From a virus: a stretch of DNA of 57,611 nt. Shown piece after piece: positions 44,065-51,975 of this stretch (the stretch's first letter is position 1; each line of letters starts with the position of its first letter). The notes under the pieces were generated by a model. It searched no databases. It saw nothing but the letters and a program-made list of their open reading frames with translations, and had not been told where the DNA came from. The stretch is taken from positions 6,265 to 63,875 of IMG/VR virus record IMGVR_UViG_3300029448_000020; one strand, 5' to 3'. Both the position numbers and the translations under genes were made by a program.

Positions 44065-44501
44065 CTGTTATTGTCTTTTATCATATCATCGATAGACTTA
44101 TTCATTACCTTATCGGTGTATGACTTGTTATTAAAAAACACACTCTTTTCTGAAGTAGGTATATCTTCTTCACCTAAGAGTATTCTATAAATTCTACTAA
44201 TTAAGTGCGAACACTTAAAAGAGGTTTTGAATACAGAGTATTTGATGGTTGTTCTATTTCTGTGTCTCCACGTTTCTATCCAACCATTCCTCTTTAATTT
44301 TTCCCAACGGTTCTTATCCCAACTCATAGTATATGTTCCATTGATAAAATCATTTCTTGTAAAACGCCCCTTGCAATCTAGATATATTAAGAGTTCAAGG
44401 TCTGCGTCTGTTAACCCATAAGTCTTACAGGCCCATTTTCTAACGAGCCTGTAATACTTAAGGATTTGTAAATCACGTAAATCGTGACTAGTTAATCTCA
44501 A
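44061..44501 (-). CDS. Winged-helix (MarR-like) transcription regulator
   Basis: A 146-residue basic protein. Helix-turn-helix pattern YGLTDADLELLIYLDCKGRF, then a recognition region (TRNDFINGTYTMSWDKNRWE) and a wing (GWIETWRHRNRTTIKYSVFK). This is a MarR-like arrangement seen in marine phages. Its location inside the late operon beside the holin suggests control of late transcription or lysis timing; the target is unknown. Confidence 0.7.
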   Translation of the reverse strand: MRLTSHDLRDLQILKYYRLVRKWACKTYGLTDADLELLIYLDCKGRFTRNDFINGTYTMSWDKNRWEKLKRNGWIETWRHRNRTTIKYSVFKTSFKCSHLISRIYRILLGEEDIPTSEKSVFFNNKSYTDKVMNKSIDDMIKDNNR

Positions 44502-44504
44502 CTA

Positions 44505-44843
44505 CTATGAGTCAAGAGTTATTGCACACGACAGTATATCTTTGTGTAAAAATATACTATTGATATCATCGCAGACAGTAATTAAACCATCTTTCATGCT
44601 ACCAGTTGCTGTACATGCTCTAGCTATAGCTTCAAAAATTGCTTTTTCAACAGCAGTTCCAGCTGTAGTTGTAAGTGTAACTAAATCGTTTTCAGTTCCA
44701 CCAGCACCAGTACCACCAGCAACACCAGATGAGAATCTAAGTAGAACAGCTTCGTCTGCGGCACAAGTTACAGCCGCTAATTTTGAAAGCGGGAACATTG
44801 CGATGTCATTTTCGGCGTCTACAAATAATAAAAATTTTTCCAT
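44505..44843 (-). CDS. Small virion-type protein
   Basis: A 112-residue protein starting MEKFLLFVDAENDIAMFPLS, with a T/A/G-rich middle. Related-looking small proteins sit near decoration genes in marine phages. It follows the spacer containing the ATAAACN repeats, so it may begin a transcript. Function unknown. Confidence 0.55.
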   Translation of the reverse strand: MEKFLLFVDAENDIAMFPLSKLAAVTCAADEAVLLRFSSGVAGGTGAGGTENDLVTLTTTAGTAVEKAIFEAIARACTATGSMKDGLITVCDDINSIFLHKDILSCAITLDS

Positions 44844-44887
44844 TTGTTTATATTTTTATGATTATTAATTAATTGATTTTGATTTTT

Positions 44888-44915
44888 TGTTTATTGTTTA
44901 TGGTTTATAGTTTAT
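44888..44915 (-). repeat. Four tandem 7-bp repeats (ATAAACN) in a spacer
   Basis: On the minus strand the spacer between groES and the gene at 44505 reads ATAAACT-ATAAACC-ATAAACA-ATAAACA, four perfect units apart from the last base. They sit 45-72 bases before the ATG at 44843. They could be a binding site for a regulator such as the winged-helix protein encoded just downstream (44061-44501). No promoter consensus is clear. Confidence 0.6.
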
Positions 44916-44961
44916 GTATAATCTACTTTAATAGATATTACATACTTTTTATAAATAGTAA

Positions 44962-45219
44962 CTATTCTACTATAACTATATCCCTCATGCGTATAACGCG
45001 ATACATCTCATCTTTATATGAAATATCATGACCTGCCATAGTATCGTAATATATTACATCACCTCTCGTTACTATTTCAACCATATTACCAACAGATACT
45101 ATCTTTGCTTTTTTATACCTGTTAGTTTCGTCTGTTTCATCTGTTAAGATTAAACCTCCAACCTTTTTTGGTCCTTCTTTTACTTTATCTACTATAACGT
45201 AGTCATTAATTGCTTGCAT
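44962..45219 (-). CDS. groES: Co-chaperonin GroES
   Basis: An 85-residue co-chaperonin, slightly shorter than the usual 95-97. The mobile loop KKVGGLILTDE (cf. GGIVL in bacterial GroES), the roof region, and the C-terminal pattern DEMYRVIRMRDIVIVE are present. It caps the GroEL cavity during folding. The start overlaps the groEL stop by 14 bases, so the pair is co-translated in the order EL then ES, reversed from the usual bacterial groES-groEL order. Confidence 0.85.
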   Translation of the reverse strand: MQAINDYVIVDKVKEGPKKVGGLILTDETDETNRYKKAKIVSVGNMVEIVTRGDVIYYDTMAGHDISYKDEMYRVIRMRDIVIVE

Positions 45220-46771
45220 TTTCTATTCTTATATTTGAAATTACACAATCTGCTGACATCACAGTTAAAGCTACACTTACAGCATTTTTAAGCGCGGACT
45301 TAGTTACTAATACTGGATCAATAATACCTTCATCAATCATTTTAACAAATGCACCATTTATTACATTACAACCATAACCTTCTTTCATACCAGTGTTAAG
45401 TTTTAATCCAGCATTTTCCATTATAGTTGCAAACGGTGAAGATAATGATTTTAATAATACGTTTCCAGCTTTATTGGTTTTTATTTTTTGACTAGCGTTA
45501 AGAAGAGCAATACCACCACCTGGGACGATACCTTCTTTCAGGGCCGCTTTCGTAGCGTATATTGCATCTTCTATTCTATCTTTCTTTTCTTTTAGTTCAA
45601 CCTTAGAATTAGCACCTACTTTAATCATTCCAACACTACCTGATAATGTAGCTAATCTTTGTTCTAGTTTCTTTTTAATAAAACCATTCTTCTCTTCAGC
45701 TAACTTAGTATTTAACTCATCTATTCTACCTTCTATCTCGTCTGTCATTCCTTCTAGCGTTAAAATAGTATCTTTATCATTTGTAATAGAAAACTCAGCT
45801 TCACCTAAGTGTTCTGGCTTCATAAGATCTAAATCATCACCAAGTTCTTCATTTAATACTGTAGCACCGGTTAATATAGCTAAATCCTCTATAGCATCTT
45901 TCTTTGTTGGTCCAAAACCTGGAGAATCTATTATATTAATCTTTATATTACCTTTAACTTTATTCATTAATAATGCAGATTTAACTGATTGAGCAACTGG
46001 TGCTACTATTAGTAATGATCTATTGTTTTTAATAACATACTCTAATATTGACTGTATTTTACGAATATTCGGTATTTCAGATGAACATGTTAAAACAAGA
46101 GGGTTATCTAGTTCACATGTATGTTTTTCTGTATTTGTAACAAAGTGAGGTGATGTTAGTCCACAGTCTATTTGAACACCATCAACTATCTCAACATAAG
46201 TATCTTCAGTTGGTGACTCTTCCATAAGTACAACTCCATTTTTACCAACCTTGTCATAAGCTTCAGCAATTATCTTGCCTAGCTCTTTATCGTTGTTACA
46301 TGATATAGAACTAACAGAAGATAGCATATCACCTTCTACTTCAACTGATATATTGTTTAAGTAGCTAATGACACTATCTAGTGTTTCATTTACTCCATCT
46401 TTAATTTCTCTTATTGTAAGACCATCTGCGACTGCAGCGTCTATTTGTTTGATTAGTGCTTCTGCTAGCACTGTAGCTGTTGTAGTTCCATCACCAGCTT
46501 CTTTAACTGTGTTTCTGGCAGCTTCTTTTATGAGTGTTGCACCCATATTCTCAACCGGATCATACAAGACTACGCTCTCTGCAACGGTTACTCCATCTTT
46601 TGTAATGACCGGTTTGCCTCTCCCATCTTCGTAGATAACACATTTTCCTGATGCACCTAACGTAGATTTAACGGCTTGGGCTAATTTATTAACTCCAGTG
46701 ATAACCTTATCTTTAGCTTCACCACCAAAGTTTAGGTTTTTCACCAATTCACTTGGTAAGTTATATTCCAT
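45206..46771 (-). CDS. groEL: Chaperonin GroEL
   Basis: A 521-residue chaperonin subunit. GDGTTTAT (93-100) carries the nucleotide-binding Asp, and [11 protein letters not shown] (400-410) holds the ATP-hydrolysis Asp (D402, equivalent to E. coli D398). The PGGG turn lies at 417-420, and the apical segment [15 protein letters not shown] and PGFGPTK are conserved. The usual TLGPKGR is TLGASGK, and the C-terminal GGM tail is absent. The protein is divergent but all catalytic positions remain, so it is likely an active foldase for phage proteins. The organisation with groES indicates a complete phage chaperonin system. Confidence 0.9.
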   Translation of the reverse strand: MEYNLPSELVKNLNFGGEAKDKVITGVNKLAQAVKSTLGASGKCVIYEDGRGKPVITKDGVTVAESVVLYDPVENMGATLIKEAARNTVKEAGDGTTTATVLAEALIKQIDAAVADGLTIREIKDGVNETLDSVISYLNNISVEVEGDMLSSVSSISCNNDKELGKIIAEAYDKVGKNGVVLMEESPTEDTYVEIVDGVQIDCGLTSPHFVTNTEKHTCELDNPLVLTCSSEIPNIRKIQSILEYVIKNNRSLLIVAPVAQSVKSALLMNKVKGNIKINIIDSPGFGPTKKDAIEDLAILTGATVLNEELGDDLDLMKPEHLGEAEFSITNDKDTILTLEGMTDEIEGRIDELNTKLAEEKNGFIKKKLEQRLATLSGSVGMIKVGANSKVELKEKKDRIEDAIYATKAALKEGIVPGGGIALLNASQKIKTNKAGNVLLKSLSSPFATIMENAGLKLNTGMKEGYGCNVINGAFVKMIDEGIIDPVLVTKSALKNAVSVALTVMSADCVISNIRIENASN

Positions 46772-46817
46772 GGTATTATATTTTATTTGATTAAATTAAA
46801 TTGTCTTGTAGGTATTA

Positions 46818-47150
46818 TCACCTATTCTTTTTCAAATTAAGCATTTTTCTTAATAATTTTGCTTCAGGGTCTTTTGGGTCCATACCTCTTAGCTGTTCTC
46901 TTATTTTATTTTTTTGCATCTCATTAAGAGGTTTAGCTACATTTTTGTTGTATTGATGAACTTTTCTCCTATGTTTTCTTTCTTGCTTCTTAGTCATTTT
47001 ATCAGTATCATCATCTCTCACTATATCCTCATTTTGATCTTTTAAAAACTTTATATCTTCTTTAGTATAGTGCTTTGGATATTTCTTCTTAGGTGGATCA
47101 GTTCTCTTTAATAATGGAGATTTTCCAAAAAATTTACTTTTAAACGTCAT
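46818..47150 (-). CDS. Basic helical protein with a KSPLLK motif
   Basis: A 110-residue, very basic protein. It starts MTFKSKFFGKSPLLKRTDPP; the rest is highly charged helix (KMTKKQERKHRRKVHQYNKN). It shares the S-P-hydrophobic motif with neighbouring genes. Possibly a DNA-associated virion protein; function not recognised. Confidence 0.55.
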   Translation of the reverse strand: MTFKSKFFGKSPLLKRTDPPKKKYPKHYTKEDIKFLKDQNEDIVRDDDTDKMTKKQERKHRRKVHQYNKNVAKPLNEMQKNKIREQLRGMDPKDPEAKLLRKMLNLKKNR

Positions 47151-47517
47151 TGTTGTTATTTTTTTGTTCTTGTTCTTTTTCTAACTCTTTTCTTGCTTTT
47201 TTCTGTTTTCTTTTTTGATTTAGGTGTTTTCCTATTTTATAAGCTCCATGCGCAAGTGCTATAGTACCTATTGGTCCTTTTGCAAAACGCAACAATGATT
47301 TACCAGGTGTTTTTAAAGCTTGAATACCTTTTCCAACAGCTATAGCACCAGTGGCACCTAAAACTGCTTTTCCAGCAACAGGTGCAGATTTAAATGAATC
47401 AACTGCCATGTTAGCTATATGTGGTGCCATTTTGTAACCAATAGCACCTGTAATCAAATGTTGAGCAATTGATTTAAATGGGGATTTTTTAAGAAATTTT
47501 TTACTAAATTTTGACAT
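47140..47517 (-). CDS. Glycine/alanine-rich membrane-associated protein
   Basis: A 125-residue protein that starts MSKFSKKFLKKSPFKSIAQH. The middle has hydrophobic A/G-rich stretches (AVLGATGAIAVGKGIQAL, GPIGTIALAHGAYKIG), and the end is a K/E-rich tail. It overlaps the following gene by 11 bases. Possibly a small membrane-inserting virion protein; not recognised. Confidence 0.55.
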   Translation of the reverse strand: MSKFSKKFLKKSPFKSIAQHLITGAIGYKMAPHIANMAVDSFKSAPVAGKAVLGATGAIAVGKGIQALKTPGKSLLRFAKGPIGTIALAHGAYKIGKHLNQKRKQKKARKELEKEQEQKNNNNDV

Positions 47518-47518
47518 G

Positions 47519-47764
47519 TTATTTATATTGTTCGTTTTGACTTAATGCAAATTTAGCACCTGCAGATCCTCTTCCGCCTCGAGCTGCTAATGCATGATTT
47601 TTAGCTTCAACAGGATCTTGCCCAGCTCTAACTTCATATGCTGTCATTGGTGATTTTTTTCTACAGCTACCTTTACTATAAGCTTTTTTACCTGGAGTAG
47701 GTTCATAACCTTTCCAACATCTAGATTTAGTAAAAGGACTCCAGCCTGATTGTTCGTATGCCAT
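47519..47764 (-). CDS. Tag-bearing CWKGYEP-type protein
   Basis: An 81-residue basic protein. MAYEQSGWSPFTKSR (tag), then CWKGYEPTPGKKAYSKGSCR, a two-Cys motif frequent in small cyanophage and marine-phage proteins, then KKSPMTAYEVRAGQDP. This gene contains the tag, a recognised phage motif and an SPM motif. Function unknown; the pair of Cys could bind a metal. Confidence 0.65.
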   Translation of the reverse strand: MAYEQSGWSPFTKSRCWKGYEPTPGKKAYSKGSCRKKSPMTAYEVRAGQDPVEAKNHALAARGGRGSAGAKFALSQNEQYK

Positions 47765-47769
47765 ACTTT

Positions 47770-48246
47770 TTAATTTTTATCGTATTGCTCGTTACCATAA
47801 CTACCTGGTCCTGTTTCCATCATTTTTTGTAGCTCTCTTAGTCTTTTAAGTTCAGCATCTGTAATAGTACCAGCATCTTTTTTAGCCTGTAGCATTTTAA
47901 CAGTGTCATGAGGTGATTTCTTCTTTATTTTAGGAACCTTCTTGTCATTCTTCTTCATCATAGGTGAAGTTATTTGTCCCGCGAATCCATGATCTGGATT
48001 TGCTTTCATTTCACCTTTAGTTCTCTTCTTCATTGGTGAATCTAGGATTTTTTTCTGTAAGTGCTCTGGTAGTTGATCTTGATCACCTACTAAAGGTTTA
48101 CTCATTGGAGATGCATCATATTGCTGTATTCCACCCATAGCTTTAAATGGAAAACCTTCTCCAGTTTTTTTATTAGGACTGTGTTTCATTTTAAAACCAC
48201 TAGGTTTGCCCATAAAACCGTCAGTATCTTTTTTAAATGTTGGCAT
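47770..48246 (-). CDS. Basic protein with repeated SPM motifs
   Basis: A 158-residue protein. It starts MPTFKKDTDGFMGKPSGFKM, related to the leader of 868-1218, and carries KHSPNKK, ASPMSKPL, DSPMKKRTKG and TSPMMKKND. Repeats of S-P-M followed by basic residues are spaced 20-60 residues apart. The rest is low-complexity and probably disordered. Might be processed or a DNA-binding core protein; function unknown. Confidence 0.6.
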   Translation of the reverse strand: MPTFKKDTDGFMGKPSGFKMKHSPNKKTGEGFPFKAMGGIQQYDASPMSKPLVGDQDQLPEHLQKKILDSPMKKRTKGEMKANPDHGFAGQITSPMMKKNDKKVPKIKKKSPHDTVKMLQAKKDAGTITDAELKRLRELQKMMETGPGSYGNEQYDKN

Positions 48247-48264
48247 AGTTTTGTTTTTTATTAT

Positions 48265-48666
48265 TTAATATTTATTTTTATGTTTTCCCATTGGAGAAGG
48301 GCGTGGTCTGTCTCTATTAACTAAATCACTCATTCTTTTTCTATCATCTAATCTATCTAACTCTTGATCTTCCTTCGCCATTTGTCTTCTTTTAGCACTA
48401 GCCTCAGGGTTTTCAAGCATTTTCTCAAGATTTTTTATTTTTCTTTGTTTTCTTGCTATACCTCTAGTTACACCTTTATCTTCTTTTCTTTTTATACCTT
48501 TCTTTTTTCTATCAATCTTTTTTTGTAAATATTCTTTCTCCGCTTCAACATCAACATCTTGCGAAGCATATCTCATTTCTATTTCTCGTTTATCTCGCTG
48601 ATACTGCATGTCTTTCGCAGAATCAGGTCTACTAAAAGCTTCAAAACCTCTCATTTTAAATGCCAT
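48265..48666 (-). CDS. Tag-bearing, charged helical protein
   Basis: A 133-residue protein with tag variant MAFKMRGFEAFSRPDSAKD followed by long highly charged helices rich in K, R, E and D. It ends in RPRPSPMGKHKNKY, again an SPM motif. Likely nucleic-acid or protein binding. No function recognised. Confidence 0.6.
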   Translation of the reverse strand: MAFKMRGFEAFSRPDSAKDMQYQRDKREIEMRYASQDVDVEAEKEYLQKKIDRKKKGIKRKEDKGVTRGIARKQRKIKNLEKMLENPEASAKRRQMAKEDQELDRLDDRKRMSDLVNRDRPRPSPMGKHKNKY

Positions 48667-48684
48667 AATTGTTTTTTTAAATTG

Positions 48685-49056
48685 TTATTCTTTTTCAGCC
48701 TGTATTGCTGATTGTTCCCATGGATGATCTGGATGTCCCTCAGGTAATCTGCCAGCGGGTCCATCTATAACCTTTTCTCCATCAACTTCTTTTCTAAAGT
48801 ATATTTTATCTTCCCACATAACCCACTCATCACCATACTGTGCTCTTCCAGATTCCATGTCGTTCATGTGTTTGAGTTCGTGTTTTATTGTTTTGTTGTA
48901 CTTTTCTGTGCCTTCTTTTAATTGAGGATCTACAAATATAGTACCATCGTTATTGGCTTCAGCTAAAATACTACCTTCTAAATCTTTTTTTATTATAGGT
49001 GTATTTTGTGGGGTACGATATCCTCTTCCTTCATTTCCTAGTTTAAATTTAGCCAT
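48685..49056 (-). CDS. Small zinc metallopeptidase-like protein
   Basis: A 123-residue protein. The zincin motif H-E-L-K-H (H59, E60, H63) follows TEKYNKTIK and is followed by MNDMESGRAQYGDEWVMWED, an acidic region that could provide the third ligand. Similar small proteins occur next to tag-bearing genes in marine phages. It may process virion proteins or cut the cell wall. It is a candidate for handling the tag-bearing substrates encoded around it; that is inference. Confidence 0.65.
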   Translation of the reverse strand: MAKFKLGNEGRGYRTPQNTPIIKKDLEGSILAEANNDGTIFVDPQLKEGTEKYNKTIKHELKHMNDMESGRAQYGDEWVMWEDKIYFRKEVDGEKVIDGPAGRLPEGHPDHPWEQSAIQAEKE

Positions 49057-49058
49057 AA

Positions 49059-49922
49059 TTACATATCGTTTTCTTCTCTATAGTTTTCTATAAATTCACT
49101 TAATTTTTCAATTTCTTCATCTGTAGGATTACCTAATGCTTGTCTATCCTCTTCAGTTAAACCACCTTCTTCCTCACTTTTACCAAGAAACTTTTGATAT
49201 CTTTTGAGTTGCTCCATACCAGTTTCACCCCACACTTTACCAGTTTTTGCTGTATATTGTTCTTTTTCAGCATCTGATTGTTCTCTAAATCCACGTTGAG
49301 TTGCTAGTCCTTTTTTCCACTCAGCTAGTGATGAGTGAACACCGTTGAGATTTAAATCTTTTCCAGAATGTATTTGTCCATCGTTATACATTCTTTCTTT
49401 ACCCATCCAATCTGTTCCAGATTCTATCCCAAATGAATAACCTTTACTTAAATCAAAATTTAATAATGATGCATCACCACCTTTCTGTCTAACTAAATTA
49501 GCTTGGTTTCTCATGAACTGTTGGAATTGAGGAGTATTATATACAGCTTCAAAATGTACACCTTGAGGCCCTGGATGCGATCCTGTTCCACTGGCAGTTG
49601 TTCCAGCGGGCGCTTGCATTCTGAATGCTCGCATATATAATTCTTCCCCAATACGTTGTTGAGCCATTTGCTCTAATGTTAACTCTGTTGGTTCACCATA
49701 ACGACCTGGATTATTTATTGAACCAAATCTTTGCCCGTATTTCCACCACTTAAGTTGTAAGCCGATGCCAGTTTTATTAAGTTTTGGTAACCACTTACCT
49801 CTACCAGACTTTTGCATTTGATTCTGGTATTGTACATACTCTGCTGCATTTTCTTGTTCAGAAATTTGCATCGGTGAGTCCTTTTTTCGTGGTTTTGGAA
49901 AACCTTTTTGCTTATACGCCAT
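49059..49922 (-). CDS. Tag-bearing virion-type protein
   Basis: A 287-residue protein. The start MAYKQKGFPKPRKKDSPMQI combines a variant of the tag with SPM. The remainder is mixed, with W-rich (LQLKWWKYGQRFG) and Q-rich segments (TPQFQQFMRNQANLV). Adjacent genes overlap or touch. No domain recognised. Confidence 0.55.
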   Translation of the reverse strand: MAYKQKGFPKPRKKDSPMQISEQENAAEYVQYQNQMQKSGRGKWLPKLNKTGIGLQLKWWKYGQRFGSINNPGRYGEPTELTLEQMAQQRIGEELYMRAFRMQAPAGTTASGTGSHPGPQGVHFEAVYNTPQFQQFMRNQANLVRQKGGDASLLNFDLSKGYSFGIESGTDWMGKERMYNDGQIHSGKDLNLNGVHSSLAEWKKGLATQRGFREQSDAEKEQYTAKTGKVWGETGMEQLKRYQKFLGKSEEEGGLTEEDRQALGNPTDEEIEKLSEFIENYREENDM

Positions 49923-49933
49923 ATTGCTATTGT

Positions 49934-50944
49934 TTATTGTCCAAAAAACTCTCTAATTGGTCTGTCCCAGTCACTAAAGTTTATTTGACTTAAATCTAGG
50001 TTTAAACCTTTGCTTTTTTTCTTTTTCTTAACATTACCTTCATCTCTTCTTACTGGTTGTGGTCTTGATGGTGATCCATCTCTATCAAAACCTTCAATAG
50101 TGTCATCATATCTTAAATTATACTTATCGTAGAATTTTTTTCTAGCGTCAGTATTAATCTTTGGAGCATCATCCCATGGTATTTTACCAGTTTTTTCAGG
50201 AATTACCTCTCCTCCAGTTATTTTACCTACACTAACTTTACCTTCTTTTTCACCTGTAAGTTTAGCTTCAGGTAATCTTGTTGGTATTGCGCCTTCACCG
50301 CTAGGAATATTTAATAAAAAGTTAGTTAAATCAGCATTTTTATATTTTCCAAATTCACTTAAGTCTGAAAAACCTTCTTTACCTTCTTTTCCTAAGTAAG
50401 CAGCGCCACTAGTCCATCTATTACTATATCCTTTTCCACTACTTTTAGCTCTAACTCCTTGAAACTCGTTCGGTCTAAGTTCTATTTGAAAATCTCCTTT
50501 GTCTTTTGAGCCTTGAGTAGCTTTTAATAAACGCTCTCTTATTGCTTTATCTTTAGTAGATAAGTTTTTAGGGTTCATGCGTTTTATTTGCTCTATGTCT
50601 TCTTGTTTTAAATTGAAAGTTCCACCACCTCTTGATGAAGCAGTATCTTGGCTTGGAGTAAATTGATCACCTTGAGAGTAATTACCTTGCCAATCATCGC
50701 CTGCAAATTCTTTATTATCAAAATAATCACGCTGTCCTCCTCTAGGAAAAGTATCACCTGATTCATGAGAGTATTCACCACCAGACATAGGAAGTCTTTC
50801 ACCTGTAATTTTACCGTAATCGTCAATCTCTGTACCAGCATAGTCAGATGTACCACTAGCCATCTGCTCTAATTCTATACTCTTATATAAAGTGGGTTTC
50901 TTTTTACCATGAAACCCACCATATCCTTTCATTTTAAAGGCCAT
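49934..50944 (-). CDS. Tag-bearing G/S/D-rich protein
   Basis: A 336-residue protein, starting MAFKMKGYGGFHGKKKPTLY. The body is strongly polar (GGEYSHESGDTFPRGGQRD), probably in part disordered, and it contains basic segments and a C-terminal K-run (NVKKKKKSKG). This is the largest of the tag proteins. Function unknown. Confidence 0.6.
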   Translation of the reverse strand: MAFKMKGYGGFHGKKKPTLYKSIELEQMASGTSDYAGTEIDDYGKITGERLPMSGGEYSHESGDTFPRGGQRDYFDNKEFAGDDWQGNYSQGDQFTPSQDTASSRGGGTFNLKQEDIEQIKRMNPKNLSTKDKAIRERLLKATQGSKDKGDFQIELRPNEFQGVRAKSSGKGYSNRWTSGAAYLGKEGKEGFSDLSEFGKYKNADLTNFLLNIPSGEGAIPTRLPEAKLTGEKEGKVSVGKITGGEVIPEKTGKIPWDDAPKINTDARKKFYDKYNLRYDDTIEGFDRDGSPSRPQPVRRDEGNVKKKKKSKGLNLDLSQINFSDWDRPIREFFGQ

Positions 50945-50950
50945 ATTGTA

Positions 50951-51244
50951 TTATTTAAACGTTTTGACCACTTTCGGCCCTTTTACATACTCTAGCTTTT
51001 TAGAAAAATGTTCAACACTAAGTTCTACAGCTTGTTCTGCACCTTCCATCGTCTCCCTTCTTGTAATATCAACCCAAGAATCTTCATTTTCAGGTTTATT
51101 TACTTCTGTTTGATAATATCCGTTAGCTAATTGTGTTATTCTCCAGTTTTTCTTCTCAGCCAAGTGTTTCCACTCTTCTATTTGTTTCTCTGAAATTTTT
51201 GGTTCTGTAGTATATGTACTACTTTTATAGTATATGTATGTCAT
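50951..51244 (-). CDS. Small hypothetical protein
   Basis: A 97-residue protein that starts MTYIYYKSSTYTTEPKISEK, with helical regions (EQIEEWKHLAEKK, TMEGAEQAVELSVEHFSKKLEYV) and a strand (GYYQTEVN). It resembles no family I recognise. It is the second gene of the late transcript. Confidence 0.5.
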   Translation of the reverse strand: MTYIYYKSSTYTTEPKISEKQIEEWKHLAEKKNWRITQLANGYYQTEVNKPENEDSWVDITRRETMEGAEQAVELSVEHFSKKLEYVKGPKVVKTFK

Positions 51245-51274
51245 GTTATTTGGTTTTATTGTTAATTAATTGGT

Positions 51275-51291
51275 ATAAGGACTTTCCTTAT
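51275..51291 (-). terminator. Weak hairpin after the first late gene
   Basis: TAAGGA (51276-51281) pairs with TCCTTA (51285-51290) with a CTT loop, and A51275 can pair with T51291. It lies just beyond the stop of 51297-51740 in transcription order. No clean T-run follows on the minus strand, so it could be a partial terminator or an mRNA-stabilising hairpin. Confidence 0.35.
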
Positions 51292-51296
51292 TCTAT

Positions 51297-51740
51297 TTAT
51301 CCTCTGTCAAATAAAAAGTACTCTAGTGTTCCTGCTCCGTCAGCGTCAACTGTTAGATCCATTGTGTAATCAAACGGAAAGAAAGCAAATTCACCATCTA
51401 ATAATGTGAATAATCTTGCTGTATCACCAGAAGCTGTTAAATCAGCTGCTGAACCACCGTCCGCTACGATACCTACGTGAATACTTCTTGTTGATCCTGT
51501 TGTGTTCTTCATGTATACAAAGCAACCTACTGTACCTCCAGCACCATCACCACCTGATATTGCGTCACCATCAAGTAATGTTGCTTCTGTTGTACTTACT
51601 GTTACTGTTTCAGCTTGTACTTTATCTACAGTCAGAGTATCTGTTGCAGATAACGACAAAGCTATACTCAACGGTCCTGCATCTGTAGTAGCGGTAGACG
51701 CATTAGATGTGAGTGAAAATGTTGGTTTTATTACTGCCAT
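51297..51740 (-). CDS. Beta-rich virion protein, first late gene
   Basis: A 147-residue, T/A/D-rich protein beginning MAVIKPTFSLTSNASTATTD. Strands such as GCFVYMKNTTGSTRSIHVGI and a closing GTLEYFLFDRG indicate a decoration or fibre-type protein. It is the first gene of the leftward late module. Promoter and start are in the divergent region to its right. Confidence 0.6.
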   Translation of the reverse strand: MAVIKPTFSLTSNASTATTDAGPLSIALSLSATDTLTVDKVQAETVTVSTTEATLLDGDAISGGDGAGGTVGCFVYMKNTTGSTRSIHVGIVADGGSAADLTASGDTARLFTLLDGEFAFFPFDYTMDLTVDADGAGTLEYFLFDRG

Positions 51741-51770
51741 TTTAATTTATTTTTATTTTTTAATAATTAC

Positions 51771-51789
51771 ACGGCTTTTTGCCGTTTTT
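51771..51789 (+). terminator. Hairpin with a T-run, rightward terminator or late leader hairpin
   Basis: ACGGC (51771-51775) and GCCGT (51781-51785) around TTTTT, followed by TTTTC on the plus strand. It would stop antisense rightward transcription from the late region from entering the early/middle genes. On the minus strand it forms a hairpin in the leader of the first late gene. Confidence 0.5.
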
Positions 51790-51832
51790 CTATATTGTAG
51801 ATAATCACATGGTAGTATAGATATTTACTAAT

Positions 51833-51842
51833 GTACCGGTAC
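51833..51842. promoter_or_regulatory. 10-bp palindrome GTACCGGTAC
   Basis: A perfect inverted repeat in the divergent region, rare for this AT-rich DNA. A dimeric regulator could bind it. No second copy was noticed nearby. Confidence 0.3.
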
Positions 51843-51844
51843 TT

Positions 51845-51937
51845 CCCCCGTATTGTAAATATAGGTATTTTGTCTTACACCCCACTAAAAATACCACCCC
51901 ATCCCCTGGAAAGTCAATCCTTTTACCCCACTCCCCC
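51845..51937 (-). other. Six C-runs (G-runs on the minus strand), G-quadruplex candidate
   Basis: C-runs at 51845-51849, 51880-51883, 51897-51900, 51903-51906, 51926-51929 and 51933-51937 lie in otherwise AT-rich DNA. On the minus strand this gives G4-5 runs such as GGGGGAGTGGGG. The loops between some runs are long, so folding is uncertain. The position at the strand switch suggests control of replication or late transcription. Confidence 0.45.
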
Positions 51938-51975
51938 AATATATATACAATTTCATTATAATCTTTTCACAAACT

